Assembly (NCBI RefSeq): GCF_000699445.3
Contig: NC_067200.1
Location: forward strand, 14,035,256 to 14,099,255
Length of the DNA: 64,000 nt
Source of the DNA: Schistosoma haematobium
Taxonomy: Eukaryota; Platyhelminthes; Trematoda; Strigeidida; Schistosomatidae
Direction of reading: 5' to 3'
This document shows, piece by piece, positions 46,846-57,959 of this stretch. How positions within the stretch are numbered: position 1 is the stretch's first letter; every line of letters starts with the position of its first letter. A program made the translations under genes and the position numbers. Under the pieces are notes generated by a model. That model was not told where the DNA came from. It was given only the letters and a program-made list of their open reading frames with translations, and searched no databases.

Positions 46846-49800
46846 TTTGTAATGGTAATATTCAGACACAATTCTACAATTCAGTAGTTTATTAAAAATA
46901 CATTATACTTGTAGTGTAAGCGAGAAGTATATCCACCAAACAAGGGCACGTATATTGTGCAGTACCTAACTCTGGATTACTTTATGATTGTGAAACGTGG
47001 ACTCTGAAAATAGAAGACAAGTGTAGGCTACAGGTTTTCATCACTTATGTCTTCGAAACATTGCATGAGCTTCGTGGAAATGACAGATTGAACAACTTTA
47101 GGTTTATACATGGGAAATAGGAAGAGGTGGTAAACGGATAATGAGTTTGTCATTCTTCATCGACTGAGGTGGTTGAGACATGTTTTACGCTTACTTAACC
47201 ACCGTCTACTTCGACGGCAGATGCTCCATGATATAGAAGTAGACTGGAAAGAAGCTAGGGCCACCTAATCCAAAATCTGGCATCAGTTCATCTAGTCACA
47301 AAATGTTGGGCTAAGCGATATAGTTAGAAGCAGACTACCTAGCTGGGCATCATACAACAACTGTGGCCAGTGGCTGAAGACTTTGAGTCATACGGATAGA
47401 AATCATTCACGATGGCGCAAACGTACTCGCTTTGTATCTTGAATTCCAATATTCCCACAAAAATACCTTCCACTTTGCAATTTGGAACCATATTGCTGAT
47501 GTTCAATCTTTCTTATTTTCATTATTACTACATTATTTTGACCGCTTTGCAAGTCTTGTTATGTTTATCCCCTAGTATGAATATGGTATGGCAACTTGAC
47601 TCAAAGCACATATGTGCCAGACTACGTCGATGATGACTGATACGTCCCAACAAAGTTAAACGAAATATCTATCTTTGAAAAAACAACTACGAAATTACTA
47701 ATGTGCTAACTAGTCCTGCTGAAAGGTTAACAGAGAGGATGAGGCATATTTCAAAAATAAACATCTTTGCTTTTACGAATCACGTATTTAACTAATATTT
47801 TACGAACGAACGCTTATTAATACCATAAGCATCATGTATTTTCTATCTAAAACTGGCATTCATGTTATAAATCATGAACCGAATCCGATACATGGTCAGG
47901 ACAAAGAACATTACGAAATATTGTTTCAAGTCAAGATGTAAGAGAACATCAAAAGGAAAAAGATATTAAAAATCAAAGTGAAAAACAAACAAATAACTGG
48001 AAAACTCTTATCCTGATTGTACCATGACAAAATCCAGACAGGTCCCAAAAGACTGATTTATCGTAATAGCTTATGTTCGATTGTCAAGATAACTAAGATT
48101 ACAAACATGGATTTCAAAGTTTGTCCGTTAAGAACTCGTCTTCAAACCACTAAGTCTTATGCAAAAAATGAGGCTCCAGTTATTCCGGTATGAACTAACA
48201 AATGGTATATTTTAAGTCTTTACAACGTGTGCTTTAAGACCTGGTGCAAAATAGGAGTAAAATAGCACAAGATGACCAGATACAAAGTAAGATGAAGAAT
48301 CTGTCACTAAAATTATTTGATACACTGCATTTTTACAATAGTTATGAATGTAGTTAGGTATTACTCCATAATCACTAATCATACAATTAAAAATGTTAAT
48401 TGATAAAAATAACATTACCAGACATAAAATACAAATTTCAGGGCTAATATTAACTTACTTGGCTAGTCTCCTAAGAAAATCAAGTAATTCCCATCGTTTT
48501 GAGCTCCTTACTCTAGGATATACTACACTAAAGAGAGCGCATGCAGATGTTCGGCTTGTGAACCAATCACCAGTAGCTAGGCGATGTAACAATGGGTTGA
48601 AATATTTTTCCATTGCTTCTGTAGTATGGTCTGGTGCAAGTTTCCTGAGTGCCTCTACAGCCCTGTCACGTACAACCGTTTCTTCAACCTTTTTTCGAAA
48701 ATGAAACAAAATAAACACAAAATTGCTTATCGATTCGGCTCAACTAAGCATTTTGATTTATTTCAGCTTATTTATTTTATTTATTTATTTGAACACATGA
48801 ATATTGGTACAAGAGAGCGCCAATATATATGCGCCACATAAAACAATGAGAATTCGAAGAGTAGAAAAAAAAACTAAGGAGCGCAAAAGAAAAAGAGAAC
48901 AATGACGAAGAGATTGGAGTAAGGTAGTGTGGTAGTAACGACGGAACGAAAAGGTACAATCAGAAGAAATCTTTCAGGTAAAGGAGACACAATCACTTTT
49001 TATGAAGAAAGTAAAAGAAGGTTACAGAAGGATCGCCACTGGCTTCTATTCTGAGCCATATCTGATAACGTCTCTAGCCACTGTGTAGCACCATCTCTCA
49101 GACCCCAACCAGGGAGTCGTGAAGGACCAACAGAAGCCAGTCCTTTGCAGCTTTCTTCCATTTCAGCTTAAAAGCACAGCATTCATACAAACTAGTTACC
49201 ATAGTGAATCGGTATTTGAACGGGTCGTTTTTAAAGCATATGTCAGAAAACTAGTAGATTTTCATGCAACTAGATTTCAGTTGCACTAGCTTATGAAGAC
49301 TAATAGGACTTAACGTTCTCCCAAACTGAAATGTTTGAAATGGAGTTCGAAACCATAACACAATGGCTAAATGTTAAGTACTTCAATTGCTAAGCCATAA
49401 GTAGAAGTAGAACCTAAGCAACAAGAAAAATTATTTTTCCGAGAAACTACACTCATAAATATACAATGCCGTCCACTTTTCAACCTAGTCATATAACATG
49501 GTAAGTTAGCGGTTACACTAGACGAGACCAGATGATCACCCACGATCAAACTATTGGATAGTAAAAAGGAACTCCCCTGCCAGTCTGGCATGTAAAGCCT
49601 AGAGGAGATAACCAGTATAGAATTACTAGTCAATTTTACCTTCTCAGTAACAATAGGTAGTGTTCGTAATTAGTAGTCTACCGTCATGAAAATCAGTAAA
49701 AATCAGGTTCACAGAGATGGAATTTTAAGCTTCGATTTCTTCTTACTTTCTGAGGATGTCCTGCCAAGGAGAATCAATTACTTATTTTAATGTCTATTGA

Positions 49801-50692
49801 AGATGTTAATGTGTGGAGGAAACCAAACGCGATTATCACCAGGCTGATTTAAACGAGTGGACTAACTGATAGTCATTAGAAATAATCATACTTGTTATAA
49901 CATTAATCAAGAAGACTGGTACCATTACTTGACTGTCCAAATTTCTACACCAAAGTTTAGATTTCATAGATGGTGGGGATTTCACATTAACTCTCCGTAT
50001 GCTAGGCAGGGACGTGTTAATTTCTTTTTGCGTACTGAGAACTAGACTATTACATGTTTAACACTTAATACTGAAAAATGCCCATACTGTAATAAAGCCT
50101 CCCTACAAATTATGACTACAATAATTCTACTCCACGTCAAGTAATGAGTGATAGGTGTAGTCAGACATAATCAGCGTAAACCTGACACACATGCGTTACC
50201 CCAGGTAAAATTGAAAAGATGAGTAGCAAGGAAGTCAAAACCATCGTCGTAGCAATGATGAGGATAAACCTTTAGAATATGACCCCAGAAGTTAGTGAAA
50301 AGGTATGTACGACGGTATACTCGAATTCAAAATTGGAAGATAGGAAGGAGACAATGAAAAACTTTTGAATGAATTTTGACCCTCGAACATTACAAGTAAC
50401 TTACTGCTGCAAGACTCTCAAGTGGAGGAAGAAGTGAGTGGGCATACTCAGGACCGCCTACATATGGAACTAGAGTTCCGATTTGTTCTGCTAAAGTGAG
50501 CAGTACTTCATCTTCATCATATATTGTTTCTGTCAGAAACGGTATTAGTTGAGATCTGGTCTTTTCCGGGCCAAGAGCTAAGGCAATAGTAGAGATTTTG
50601 CGAATGCTATGAAGACGGACGTGTAAGTCTTCGCCACGAAGTTCTTCGATAAGTACACCGATAGGATAATCCTCATCCCTCTCACTTTCCAT
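32721..50692 (-). CDS. PPP2R1A: Serine/threonine protein phosphatase 2A, 65 kDa scaffold subunit A (six coding exons)
   Basis: Scaffold of the PP2A holoenzyme: HEAT repeats bind the catalytic C subunit and a variable B subunit. Exons (minus): 50692-50405, 48688-48459, 46051-45466, 41143-40370, 36018-35857, 33239-32721. All introns are GT..AG and the phases join without a break, giving 852 codons plus stop. Conserved landmarks: [80 protein letters not shown]. The usual length is about 590 aa. The excess is an ~80 aa Ser-rich insertion in exon 3 (about residues 196-283), an ~60 aa Asn/Asp-rich insertion in exon 4 (about 402-461) and a C-terminal tail of about 125 aa. Chosen start: ATG at 50692, which aligns with the family N-terminus. 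The symbol is by family; A-alpha versus A-beta does not apply outside vertebrates. Confidence 0.92.
33240..35856 (-). other. PP2A intron 5 and its repeats
   Basis: Contains a (TAA)n microsatellite (33261-33306), a nested family E insertion (33713-33826), a decayed family B fragment (33827 to about 34100, minus), a short tRNA-like fragment (about 34205-34320) and two SM-alpha-type pieces (35118-35290 minus, 35345-35465 plus) whose hammerhead cores are degraded. Confidence 0.65.
33713..33826 (+). mobile_element. Family E retroposon, 5'-truncated, with 10 bp target duplication
   Basis: Last 114 bp of the family, ending GTTGAAATAAATAAATAAA. Flanked by ATCCCGCGTC at 33703-33712 and 33827-33836. 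It landed inside a family B retroelement copy. Confidence 0.8.
35857..36018 (-). CDS. PPP2R1A: PP2A scaffold A, coding exon 5
   Basis: 54 codons ([18 protein letters not shown] to NVPNVRFK) between a TTTATAG acceptor and a GTAAGT donor. Matches the penultimate HEAT repeats, with LLPTVLSM conserved. Confidence 0.9.
36019..40369 (-). other. PP2A intron 4 and its repeats
   Basis: Carries decayed SINE A copies (about 36300-36420 and 37105-37240 plus; 39780-39905 plus facing 39935-40085 minus), a family E 3' fragment (37425-37570, minus) and a full family E copy (37974-38491). The rest is AT-rich without other recognised features. Confidence 0.65.
37974..38491 (+). mobile_element. Family E retroposon, full length with 11 bp target duplication
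   Basis: 518 bp from GCCCCCAAATGCCCTGGTAT to a short tail, flanked by AGATGTGAACC (37963-37973 and 38492-38502). Nearly identical to 28106-28629. This copy defines both ends of the family. Confidence 0.85.
40370..41143 (-). CDS. PPP2R1A: PP2A scaffold A, coding exon 4
   Basis: 258 codons, [16 protein letters not shown] to SQYFIPK. Holds the second insertion ([11 protein letters not shown] ... NNNNNN) and the most conserved HEAT block ([20 protein letters not shown]). Confidence 0.92.
43385..43416 (-). ncRNA. Penelope-like hammerhead-type hairpin, copy b
   Basis: On the minus strand CTGAAG-AA, helix GTGGCTT / AAGTTAC (seven pairs with two G-U), then GAAAC and GTC. All elements present. It forms an inverted repeat with copy c. 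Confidence 0.5.
43485..43519 (+). ncRNA. Penelope-like hammerhead-type hairpin, copy c
   Basis: CTGAAG-AA, helix GTGGCTT / AAGTCAT (still seven pairs), but TAAAC in place of GAAAC, so a core G is lost. Confidence 0.45.
43801..44380 (-). repeat. Family D element piece, inverted partner
   Basis: Minus-strand match to 42208-42880 (for example CGGAGCTAACACG, TGTCCCTTGGG, TGCGGTCACGCT). GC-richer than its surroundings, so probably a younger copy. Confidence 0.55.
45466..46051 (-). CDS. PPP2R1A: PP2A scaffold A, coding exon 3
   Basis: Completes the split codon, then [19 protein letters not shown] Ser-rich insertion without family counterpart (VGQSSEKP ... PEKERS) precedes the conserved [18 protein letters not shown]. 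Ends RERLV at a GTAAGT donor. Confidence 0.9.
46052..48458 (-). other. PP2A intron 2 and its repeats
   Basis: Contains a family E 3' end (46296-46440, plus), a tRNA-like fragment (about 46625-46790) with an (ATA)n tail (46797-46846) and a decayed family B copy (about 46905-47650, plus; [17 protein letters not shown] block and the GGTATGGCAACTTGACTC tail). Confidence 0.65.
48459..48688 (-). CDS. PPP2R1A: PP2A scaffold A, coding exon 2
   Basis: Starts after an AAAAAAG acceptor with [17 protein letters not shown] and ends in LLDFLRRLA plus two bases of a split Lys codon at a GTAAGT donor. Confidence 0.92.
48689..50404 (-). other. PP2A intron 1
   Basis: Holds the 3' end of a family D element at 48770-49180. 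The remaining ~1.2 kb shows nothing recognisable. Confidence 0.6.
48770..49180 (-). pseudogene. Family D non-LTR element, 3' end
   Basis: Minus strand: decayed C-terminal codons of the reverse transcriptase ORF (TQW- and GSE-type remnants of the DMAQNRSQW block), a ~250 bp 3' UTR and the tail TTGTACCAATATTCATGTG followed by TTCAAATAAATAAATAAA. This tail is the one shared with family E. Confidence 0.65.
50405..50692 (-). CDS. PPP2R1A: PP2A scaffold A, coding exon 1
   Basis: 96 codons from [18 protein letters not shown] to LESLAA, ending at a GTAAGT donor (phase 0). Covers the first HEAT repeats. Confidence 0.92.
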
Positions 50693-50730
50693 CAGTATCT
50701 AAACAAACAAAATTGGAGTAAATTGATCAG
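50693..50730 (-). promoter_or_regulatory. 3' splice acceptor just upstream of the PP2A start codon
   Basis: On the minus strand TTTTGTTTGTTTAG ends at 50699, six bases before ATG at 50692. A pyrimidine-rich acceptor this close to the start implies either a 5' UTR intron or spliced-leader trans-splicing, which schistosomes use. Confidence 0.55.
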
Positions 50731-52142
50731 TTTGTGGACCATGTTAGATTACAACTTAAATAATAAAGTATACATGTATCTACTTCTAAAATTGTTTTTT
50801 TAATAGATAATGCTCTCGACCTTGGCACGACTATTAAGATTCATCATATTTCACGTCTGTTATTTCTAACGGATGTAATGCGTAGTGGGTTAAACAATCT
50901 TCCTCCAGTTTTAGTTTTAACATTGTCTTAATCTGTAAATTGTGTTGTTGCTGGTTACTACTTATTGCTTTACTTACAAAACGTGTGTTGTATGCGTTTG
51001 TTGGGTCCTCGACTTACCTTTTCTTGTTCTCTTAGCCCTCTTTACTCACGCTACTCTGTATGCTTCTGTAATACACACAGTAGCCTCTAGTTGGACGCGA
51101 ACCGATACAACAGGTTTTGTCGTCAATTTCAAGTGCATTCTGTGCTCAAAAGTTGTTGGGTTAGGCTTTTGTTAATTATCTCTAAACCTTTAAAATAACT
51201 GTAGAGTTTTACATAAAGCACAAACGTACTACCGGTCAACAGTTTTAAACATTTGATAAGAACTGATACGGCATAGTGTACATCCCAGTATTGGTTGAGA
51301 ATGTGGATATAAAACAAAACAAGTAAACTGGCTTGGATGCAAGGTGGGAAACATCTAGCTAATAAAAGCCTAGCCAAATGGAAAAAGGCTACAGCTGATA
51401 TTTGTCAGCTTGATATTCAGTATTCACGAGTTTCTACTAAAATACTGTCATGCTTAAAGGAGATTGAGTGACAAGTTAGGTTCAATTCAGCTAAAAACCC
51501 TGTATTTTAGATTGATTCCAACAAAAAACACTACCTATGTATGAGTTTGTAAGTTCGTCTAACATAAAACCTGGAGAACGGAATTTGGCGCTATTTTGAC
51601 GGACAAACTAAAACTCCACAATGCGAAAACAATCTAAGCCAATTCTGTTTTCGTATGGTCTTGAAAAATTAAGAGATAATAAAGTCAAAATCAGATACGC
51701 AGCCTTCTTCAACCCAGTACTAATAAACATGTCATGTGAATTACAATCGTTTTGGCGCCTTTTAAAAACTTACTTCATACATACGCGGGGTGGAAATATA
51801 TGTAACGTTGTCAGGTCAACTTAATGTATCGTGGGCCGTTATAACAGTTACGGGTTTGTCATACTGTAATATAAATTTGACTTTTGAAAAAAATTACATT
51901 ATGCTGTGAATTTTGCTATGGCAATAATTTTTTAATCACGTTGAACTGCGTTATGCTGGACATGCATTGCAGGCTGGAATTATATCCTAAGTCACAGAAA
52001 TCTCAATAAAACTCGTGAACGTTTCGAAGTAAACTGCCAGTGAATAACGTTGCTGGGGAAATTAATGTTGTTCTGCAAACTATGTTTTCATGCCTAAGTT
52101 ACTATTGTCCCCGATCTCTAAGCAATATTGTTTGTCCTCTGC
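50731..52142. other. Upstream flank of the PP2A gene
   Basis: AT-rich, no recognised repeat. A less AT-rich stretch at 50940-51180 might hold the promoter or a non-coding first exon. That is a guess from position only. Confidence 0.35.
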
Positions 52143-52464
52143 TACTTACTTACTTACTTACGCCTGTTACCCCTCCATCTAACCTTAACCTGGGCAATCC
52201 TTTACAACTCCTCCCAGTTGCCATTCATCCTTTTCATATCTGCTTCTATTTCCTGACGTAATACTTTTTTCCGTCTCCCTCTTTTCCGCTTCCCTACAGG
52301 ATCCCAGGTTAAGGCTTGCCTCGTGATGCAGTTTGACGATTTCCGTAATGTATGTCCCATCCATTTCCATTGTCTTTTCCCAACTTCCTCTTCAAGTGGA
52401 AGCTGGTTTGTTCTCTCCCACAAAACGCTGTTGCTGATGGTATCCGCCCGATGGATGTAGCGTG

Positions 52465-52504
<40 letters not shown>

Positions 52505-54700
52505 CTTGTACCTTCTTAATAATGGTTGTAGCAGTTCTCGAAGCTTCATCTCCGTGCAGAAGAACTATCTTGAAGTTCGTATTGAAGAGTGTAACTTTGA
52601 TATTGGTTGAAAGTTGTTTTGAGTTCCATATGTTCTTCAATTGTAGGAATGCGGCCCTTGCTTAGTCACTCCTTGCCTTCACGTCTGCATGTGAACTTCC
52701 TTGTTCATCGATGATGCTTCACAGGTATGTGAAGGATTCTACATCTTCCAGAGTTTCGCCATCAAGAGTGATTGGATTGCTGTTCTCCGTGTTGTGTTTG
52801 AGGACATTGATTTTCCCCTTGTGTGTGTTGAGGCCTACTGATGCAGACTGCTGTGACACTAGTTTTCTTCATCTGCATTTGTTCGTGTGTATGCGATGGG
52901 AAGGCTAGGCGATCTGCGAAGTCCAAATCTTCTAATTGGTTCTGAGCCGTCCATTGTATTCCGTGTTTTCCTTCAGATGTCGAGGTCTTCATAATCCAGT
53001 CGACCACCAGATGAAAGAGGAAGGGGGAGAGTAATCAGCCTTGTCTGACTCCGGTCCTTACTTGGAATGCATCTGTCAGCTGTCCTCCATACACTACTCT
53101 GCACTGTAGTCCGTCGTATGAGTTCCGGATAATATTGACAATCTTCTCAGAAACTCCATAATGTCGAAGATGTTTCCATAATTTTCTCCTTTCTACACTA
53201 TCAAATGCCTTTTCATAATCAGTGAATTTGATGTATAGTGACGAGTTCCACTCAACTGATTGTTCGACGATGATCCGTAGTGTTGCAATTTGGTCTGTGC
53301 ACGACCGATCTTTACGGAATCCAGCTTGTTGATCTCGAAGTTGGGCGTCTACTGCATCCTTCATCCGGTTCAGCAACACTCTGTTGAAGACTGTGCCTGA
53401 TATTGACAGTAGTGTGATGCCTCTGTAGTTTTCACATTTACTCAGATCTCCTTTCTTTGGAATCTTGATGAGATGTCCTTTCCAGTCCATCGGCACTTGT
53501 TCCTCCTTCTAGATCTTCTTGAATAGAAGGTGAAACATGTTTGTAGTTACTTTGATGTGTGGCATCAGTGTTTCAGCTGGTATGTTGTCGGGTCCTCATG
53601 CTTTCCCTCTCTTGACTTGTCTGATGGCTATTCTGACTTCTTCGGTCGTTAGTGTTGTGACATCTATAAGAAAGTCTGTGTGTACTGCTTCGATGTCCGG
53701 TGGATTCATTGGAGCCGGCCTATTCAGGAGTTCCTCGAAGTACTCTACCCATCTGTTCCGCTGTTCTTGAATTTCAGTGATTACCCTGCCTACTTTGTCT
53801 TTGACCGGTCTCTCTGGTTTACTGTATTTCCCTGCTAGTTTCTTCGTTGTATCGTAAAGCTGTTTCACGTTTCCTTCTCTTGCAGCTTTTTTCGCTGTCG
53901 TTGTTAGTTCTTCCACGTATTTCTTCTTGTCGGCTCTAATGCTCTTCTTCACTTGCTTGTTTGCTTCTATGTACTCCTTTCTTTGATCTTGTCCAGTGTT
54001 TCTATAGAGATCCATTCCTTATGATGATGCTTCTTGAGGCGCAGAACCTCTTGACATGTTGAAGTTAATGCTTCTTTGATACTTTTCCAGTTGTCTTCCA
54101 TACTAGTTTCTTCTTCCTTCAGTAGATCTTGTAAGGCTTGGAACCTGTTGTTGAGAGTTATCTTGAATTCATTGAGTTTGTCAGTATCTCGAAGGAAGGC
54201 AGTAGTGAACCTTTGTATTGCTGTTTGTCCAGTTGTCCAGTTCTTCTCTAGCTTCAGTTTTAAATTGGCCACAACTAGGTGGTGATCTGAAGCTATGTCA
54301 GCTCCTCTCCTGGTTCTCACATCTTCCATTGTCCTTCGGAATTTTTTATTGATGCAAATATTACCTATTTGGTTTTCTGTGGTGTGGTCCGGTGAGATTC
54401 GTGTAGCTTTCTGTATACGTTTGTGTGGAAATATTCTCCCACCTACGACGAATTTGTTGGATGCACACTCATTTGCAGATCTTTCCCCATTTTCGTTTCT
54501 CTGTCCCAGTCAATCCATGTCGTCCCATGATATCATCAAATCTGTTGTTGCCTATACCGACTATAACGTTTAGATCTCCCATCAGAATGGTGAGGCCGTT
54601 TTTTGGGCACCGCATGACCGTCCATTTGAAGGTCTTTTCAAAGTCGTCTCATGGAAATCTAAATATTCCATGGTAGAAAAACACAGAACCATCGACTCTG
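52143..54700 (-). pseudogene. RTE-type retrotransposon, long 5'-truncated copy
   Basis: Minus strand, longest RTE copy here. It starts inside the endonuclease domain (MGDLNVIVGIGNN at about 54590-54550), has the SDHHLVVANLKLKL motif (about 54290-54240), the linker, the RT block (KCENYRGITLLS, RKDRSCTDQIATLRI, FTDYEKAFDSVERRKLWKHL) and the C-terminal block, and ends in a (GTAA)n tail at 52143-52160. The first catalytic motif DYEKAFDSV is intact, but the second reads FADR instead of FADD. A (TA)n run (52466-52504) replaces about 35 bp of coding sequence. Several frame breaks; not functional. Confidence 0.85.
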
Positions 54701-57700
54701 TTATTATTGATAGGCTAAAAGCGGCTTATTTCGTTCATGAACCACCATATATGTTGTGAGACCGTTTGCCTGACAAAACAATTACGAAATCGTCAGGCGA
54801 AAACGATAGATCTTCACAAGAGGCTAAAAAGTCTAGACGGGCATAGCCGATTAGTCAGTGAAGAATATTGACAGCTTTTGGCTGCAGACTAAAATACAGC
54901 CAGGCATCTAATAAGATCTTGCGTTTATTTAGCTTAAATTTTTTTCGTGCCTTTTCACCTATTTTAATTAATTAACAAAAATATAACTAATAAAACGTAG
55001 TCTGCAATATTATGCTATTCACACTTCTTAGACGTTTTACTTTTGATACGTTAGCGTTACATTCATTTTTTAATACTGAATACATGGACTTTTATCCGTT
55101 AACGTACGCTGAGTAATATAAGACGAATACATATAAAAAGGGTTAAGTTACAAAACAACGAAGAATCTTCAACTAAGGTGAGTGATGTGAGCAAGCTTCA
55201 CCTGTCAAATCAACCATTTTCTTAGATTTTGCCTCTAATAATGGACAATGAGAAAGGTGAATGGTAACATTGAAAAAATTCTGTATTAACATGTACTATA
55301 AATTCAAGCAATAAACCCTCGAATAACGACAAGATCCAAAAGCAACTCAGGCGAGTTTTACGCTTTTTTCCTTTCCCGTGTAATTTACTCTGTTTTTAGT
55401 ACTCCTAAACTTATATAGATTTTTCCCCTTAGACTGGTTGCATATAATTCGTACGAGCCACTCTCAAAACCGTTTTTCTTTTTGTATAAGATAGGTTTAG
55501 TAGCTGTATACTACCAAAACTAGTATTAAAAGCGTTTTATTTTTAAACGAAACATTTTAGATTGTAGCGTGACGTCGAGTCGCGGTTGACTATGAACACC
55601 ACTACAAGAAGGTTGCGTAGAGAATATCGATAAAATCCCCCGGAAGCCAAATATCAGAAGGCAGTTAATGAACGTAGTCGAGATATATTTGCTGGCGATC
55701 TCGTGGTATCGAAAGAATACCGAGATCATGCCAGGCTACAAGCGTGGTTTCTGAGTGTAACCGAATTTGCGCGAGGTCACAATTGAAAGTAAGAATAATG
55801 GACGTTTTCAGTTCAGTCAAACAAACAAGCGCAGTAAAACAATCACTGGTACAATTGATTATAATACTGACTGTTTCGATTACACCAATCACGTTCTCTT
55901 GATTAAAGTATGTCACTACAAGATCAAACAATGGTTAAATACATGTAAGTGGTCCTCAATGGGATAATGTTTTACATGCTTATAAGGGTTACTCAATAAG
56001 GTCAAGTGTATTAATGCTGCATGATTTACAGTGTAATCACATAACTCAGTTTCATCGGTATCGTTCAATTTTTCTTCCATTATATTTTAAATTTATGGCA
56101 TTTTCCACAGCTAATCCTCAAATCAAAGCTACTCATAAATGTTTTCTCGACATCACCATAAAGCTTTGTTACAATTTGACAAGCACGTAATATGGTCGGT
56201 CTAAGCGATGAAACTAAGAACTAAAACAGTCAGTAACCTGACTAATAACTCTTCCCAAATACTGTTGTTTTCTCACAGTTACTTTTATACAAACACTGAC
56301 TAAAAGTTCAGTCCATTATCATAGAGATGGGTTGAGAGATATGCTCATCTTGGCTAAAATCTATGCTTTCATGGCTTGTACTCACTTAATGTACGAACAC
56401 TTAATTAACCGAAGATATCATACAGTATATTGCCTGTAAGATAACTGTATTAGCTAAATTGATTTCACACATTTTATAAGTGACCCGTTAGGTAATCAGA
56501 ACATTGAGTTTACGATATAAATCCTACAGCCAAGCTCAAGTCAAACAAATTATTGTCCGTGGTCCATACGGAATTCCTATCACTAGTGTTATGTAAAACA
56601 CCATATTTTATATAAATAAGTCGTATATTTTTTCCTTGTTTGCCATATAACTAAAACTTACCACGCATGTGGCTTTTATATTTGATTATTATTAATATAA
56701 ACAGAAAACGCTAGTACGGTACATACTTTAAGCGGCTAACATATTGTCTCAATGTGACTTAATAGTGCACTTTGGCATACTAATTTGCCCTTTCGCTGTT
56801 GTTTTTCTTTATGTCTGGGCAACTTACAATCAGCGAGCATCATATTCAAGTGAGTATTACAAACAAAAACGCCAGCCTCGTACGCACTCGAACCTCTGCC
56901 CAATCTTCCAAGCTTGGAATTATTTTGGGGAATTTAAGGGGAATCCCCAAAGTCAAATGACCACCAACGTTTGGGAGAATATTGGAGAATCGCCCCAGAT
57001 GGTGGTGCCATTTCCTCAAAATTGGGACGTTGGGTGCCCTTCCGAATGTTAGACCACAAACTTAGCCAGTGGACCACAACGGCCTATGATGGAGATGGCT
57101 GTCGTATTTCCTTGCGCTGAATAATTATCCATAATACTTATGACTAATAGAACTTACACGCTTATAAGGTGCAGACCGACTCGTTACCTAGATGACTTAG
57201 GGAAATGTAGCTTCGATATATCGTGCATACCTACATCAAGCCGTCAAACGTTGGAGGAGACAGATGTGTTTGATCCACGTACTCTTCATAATTTTCTTTC
57301 CCTTCTTAACCATATATCCTACTTTTCCGGGTTGGGGAGCATTCTTGTGTACTCGCGGGTACGAACTCTAATATAAAAGGCGGTCATCATATACCCAAGG
57401 TCATATAGTTGATCGAGTTTAGTGAGGAGTCCAACTTCTGGCAAATCCACGCATCTTCATATATGCATTTTAAGAGTAATTGTTTTTTTGTTTTGTTTCC
57501 ATACATTTTCGTGCACAAGATGTCTACACCATTTTTATTTCCTTTCAGATTACCAATCCGTTCTGGAGTATCGTGATCGTGATATGGCTCAACCAAAAAA
57601 TCACTCACTTAACCTATGTCTTAGCATATCACTGGCATCGCTCTGTTAAAGTTTAACAGAACAGGTAGCCGGGTGACTGCCAAGAAAATCAAATTGAAAT

Positions 57701-57950
57701 GCCTAGGATATTAATTAAATCTACGAATAGAAGGGATTTGTCTTAAAATCGGGAATTTTTTGAACGGGTATCTTGATCGCTCATCGTATGAAAGAGCCAG
57801 GAGCTGAAGAAAATAGAACTAATACTAGATGGCGGAGATAAGCACTATAGAGTTTTAAATCTTTGGGTGGCCAGATATCGAAAAGGAATGATTACGGAGG
57901 CTTTTTTGGTGCAGCACCGAGGCTTTTGACTAGACTTTAAAACCTTTACA
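54701..57950. other. Intergenic, no gene recognised
   Basis: Only short open frames without domains (for example 56744-57052 and 57140-57376). 54720-54840 looks like a foldback-type fragment. I cannot assign anything with confidence. Confidence 0.45.
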
Positions 57951-57959
57951 TAAATTCCT

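Noticed and set aside
56744..57376. Open frames of 102 and 78 codons
   Set aside because: No domain, no start or splice context and no second copy in the window; consistent with chance.
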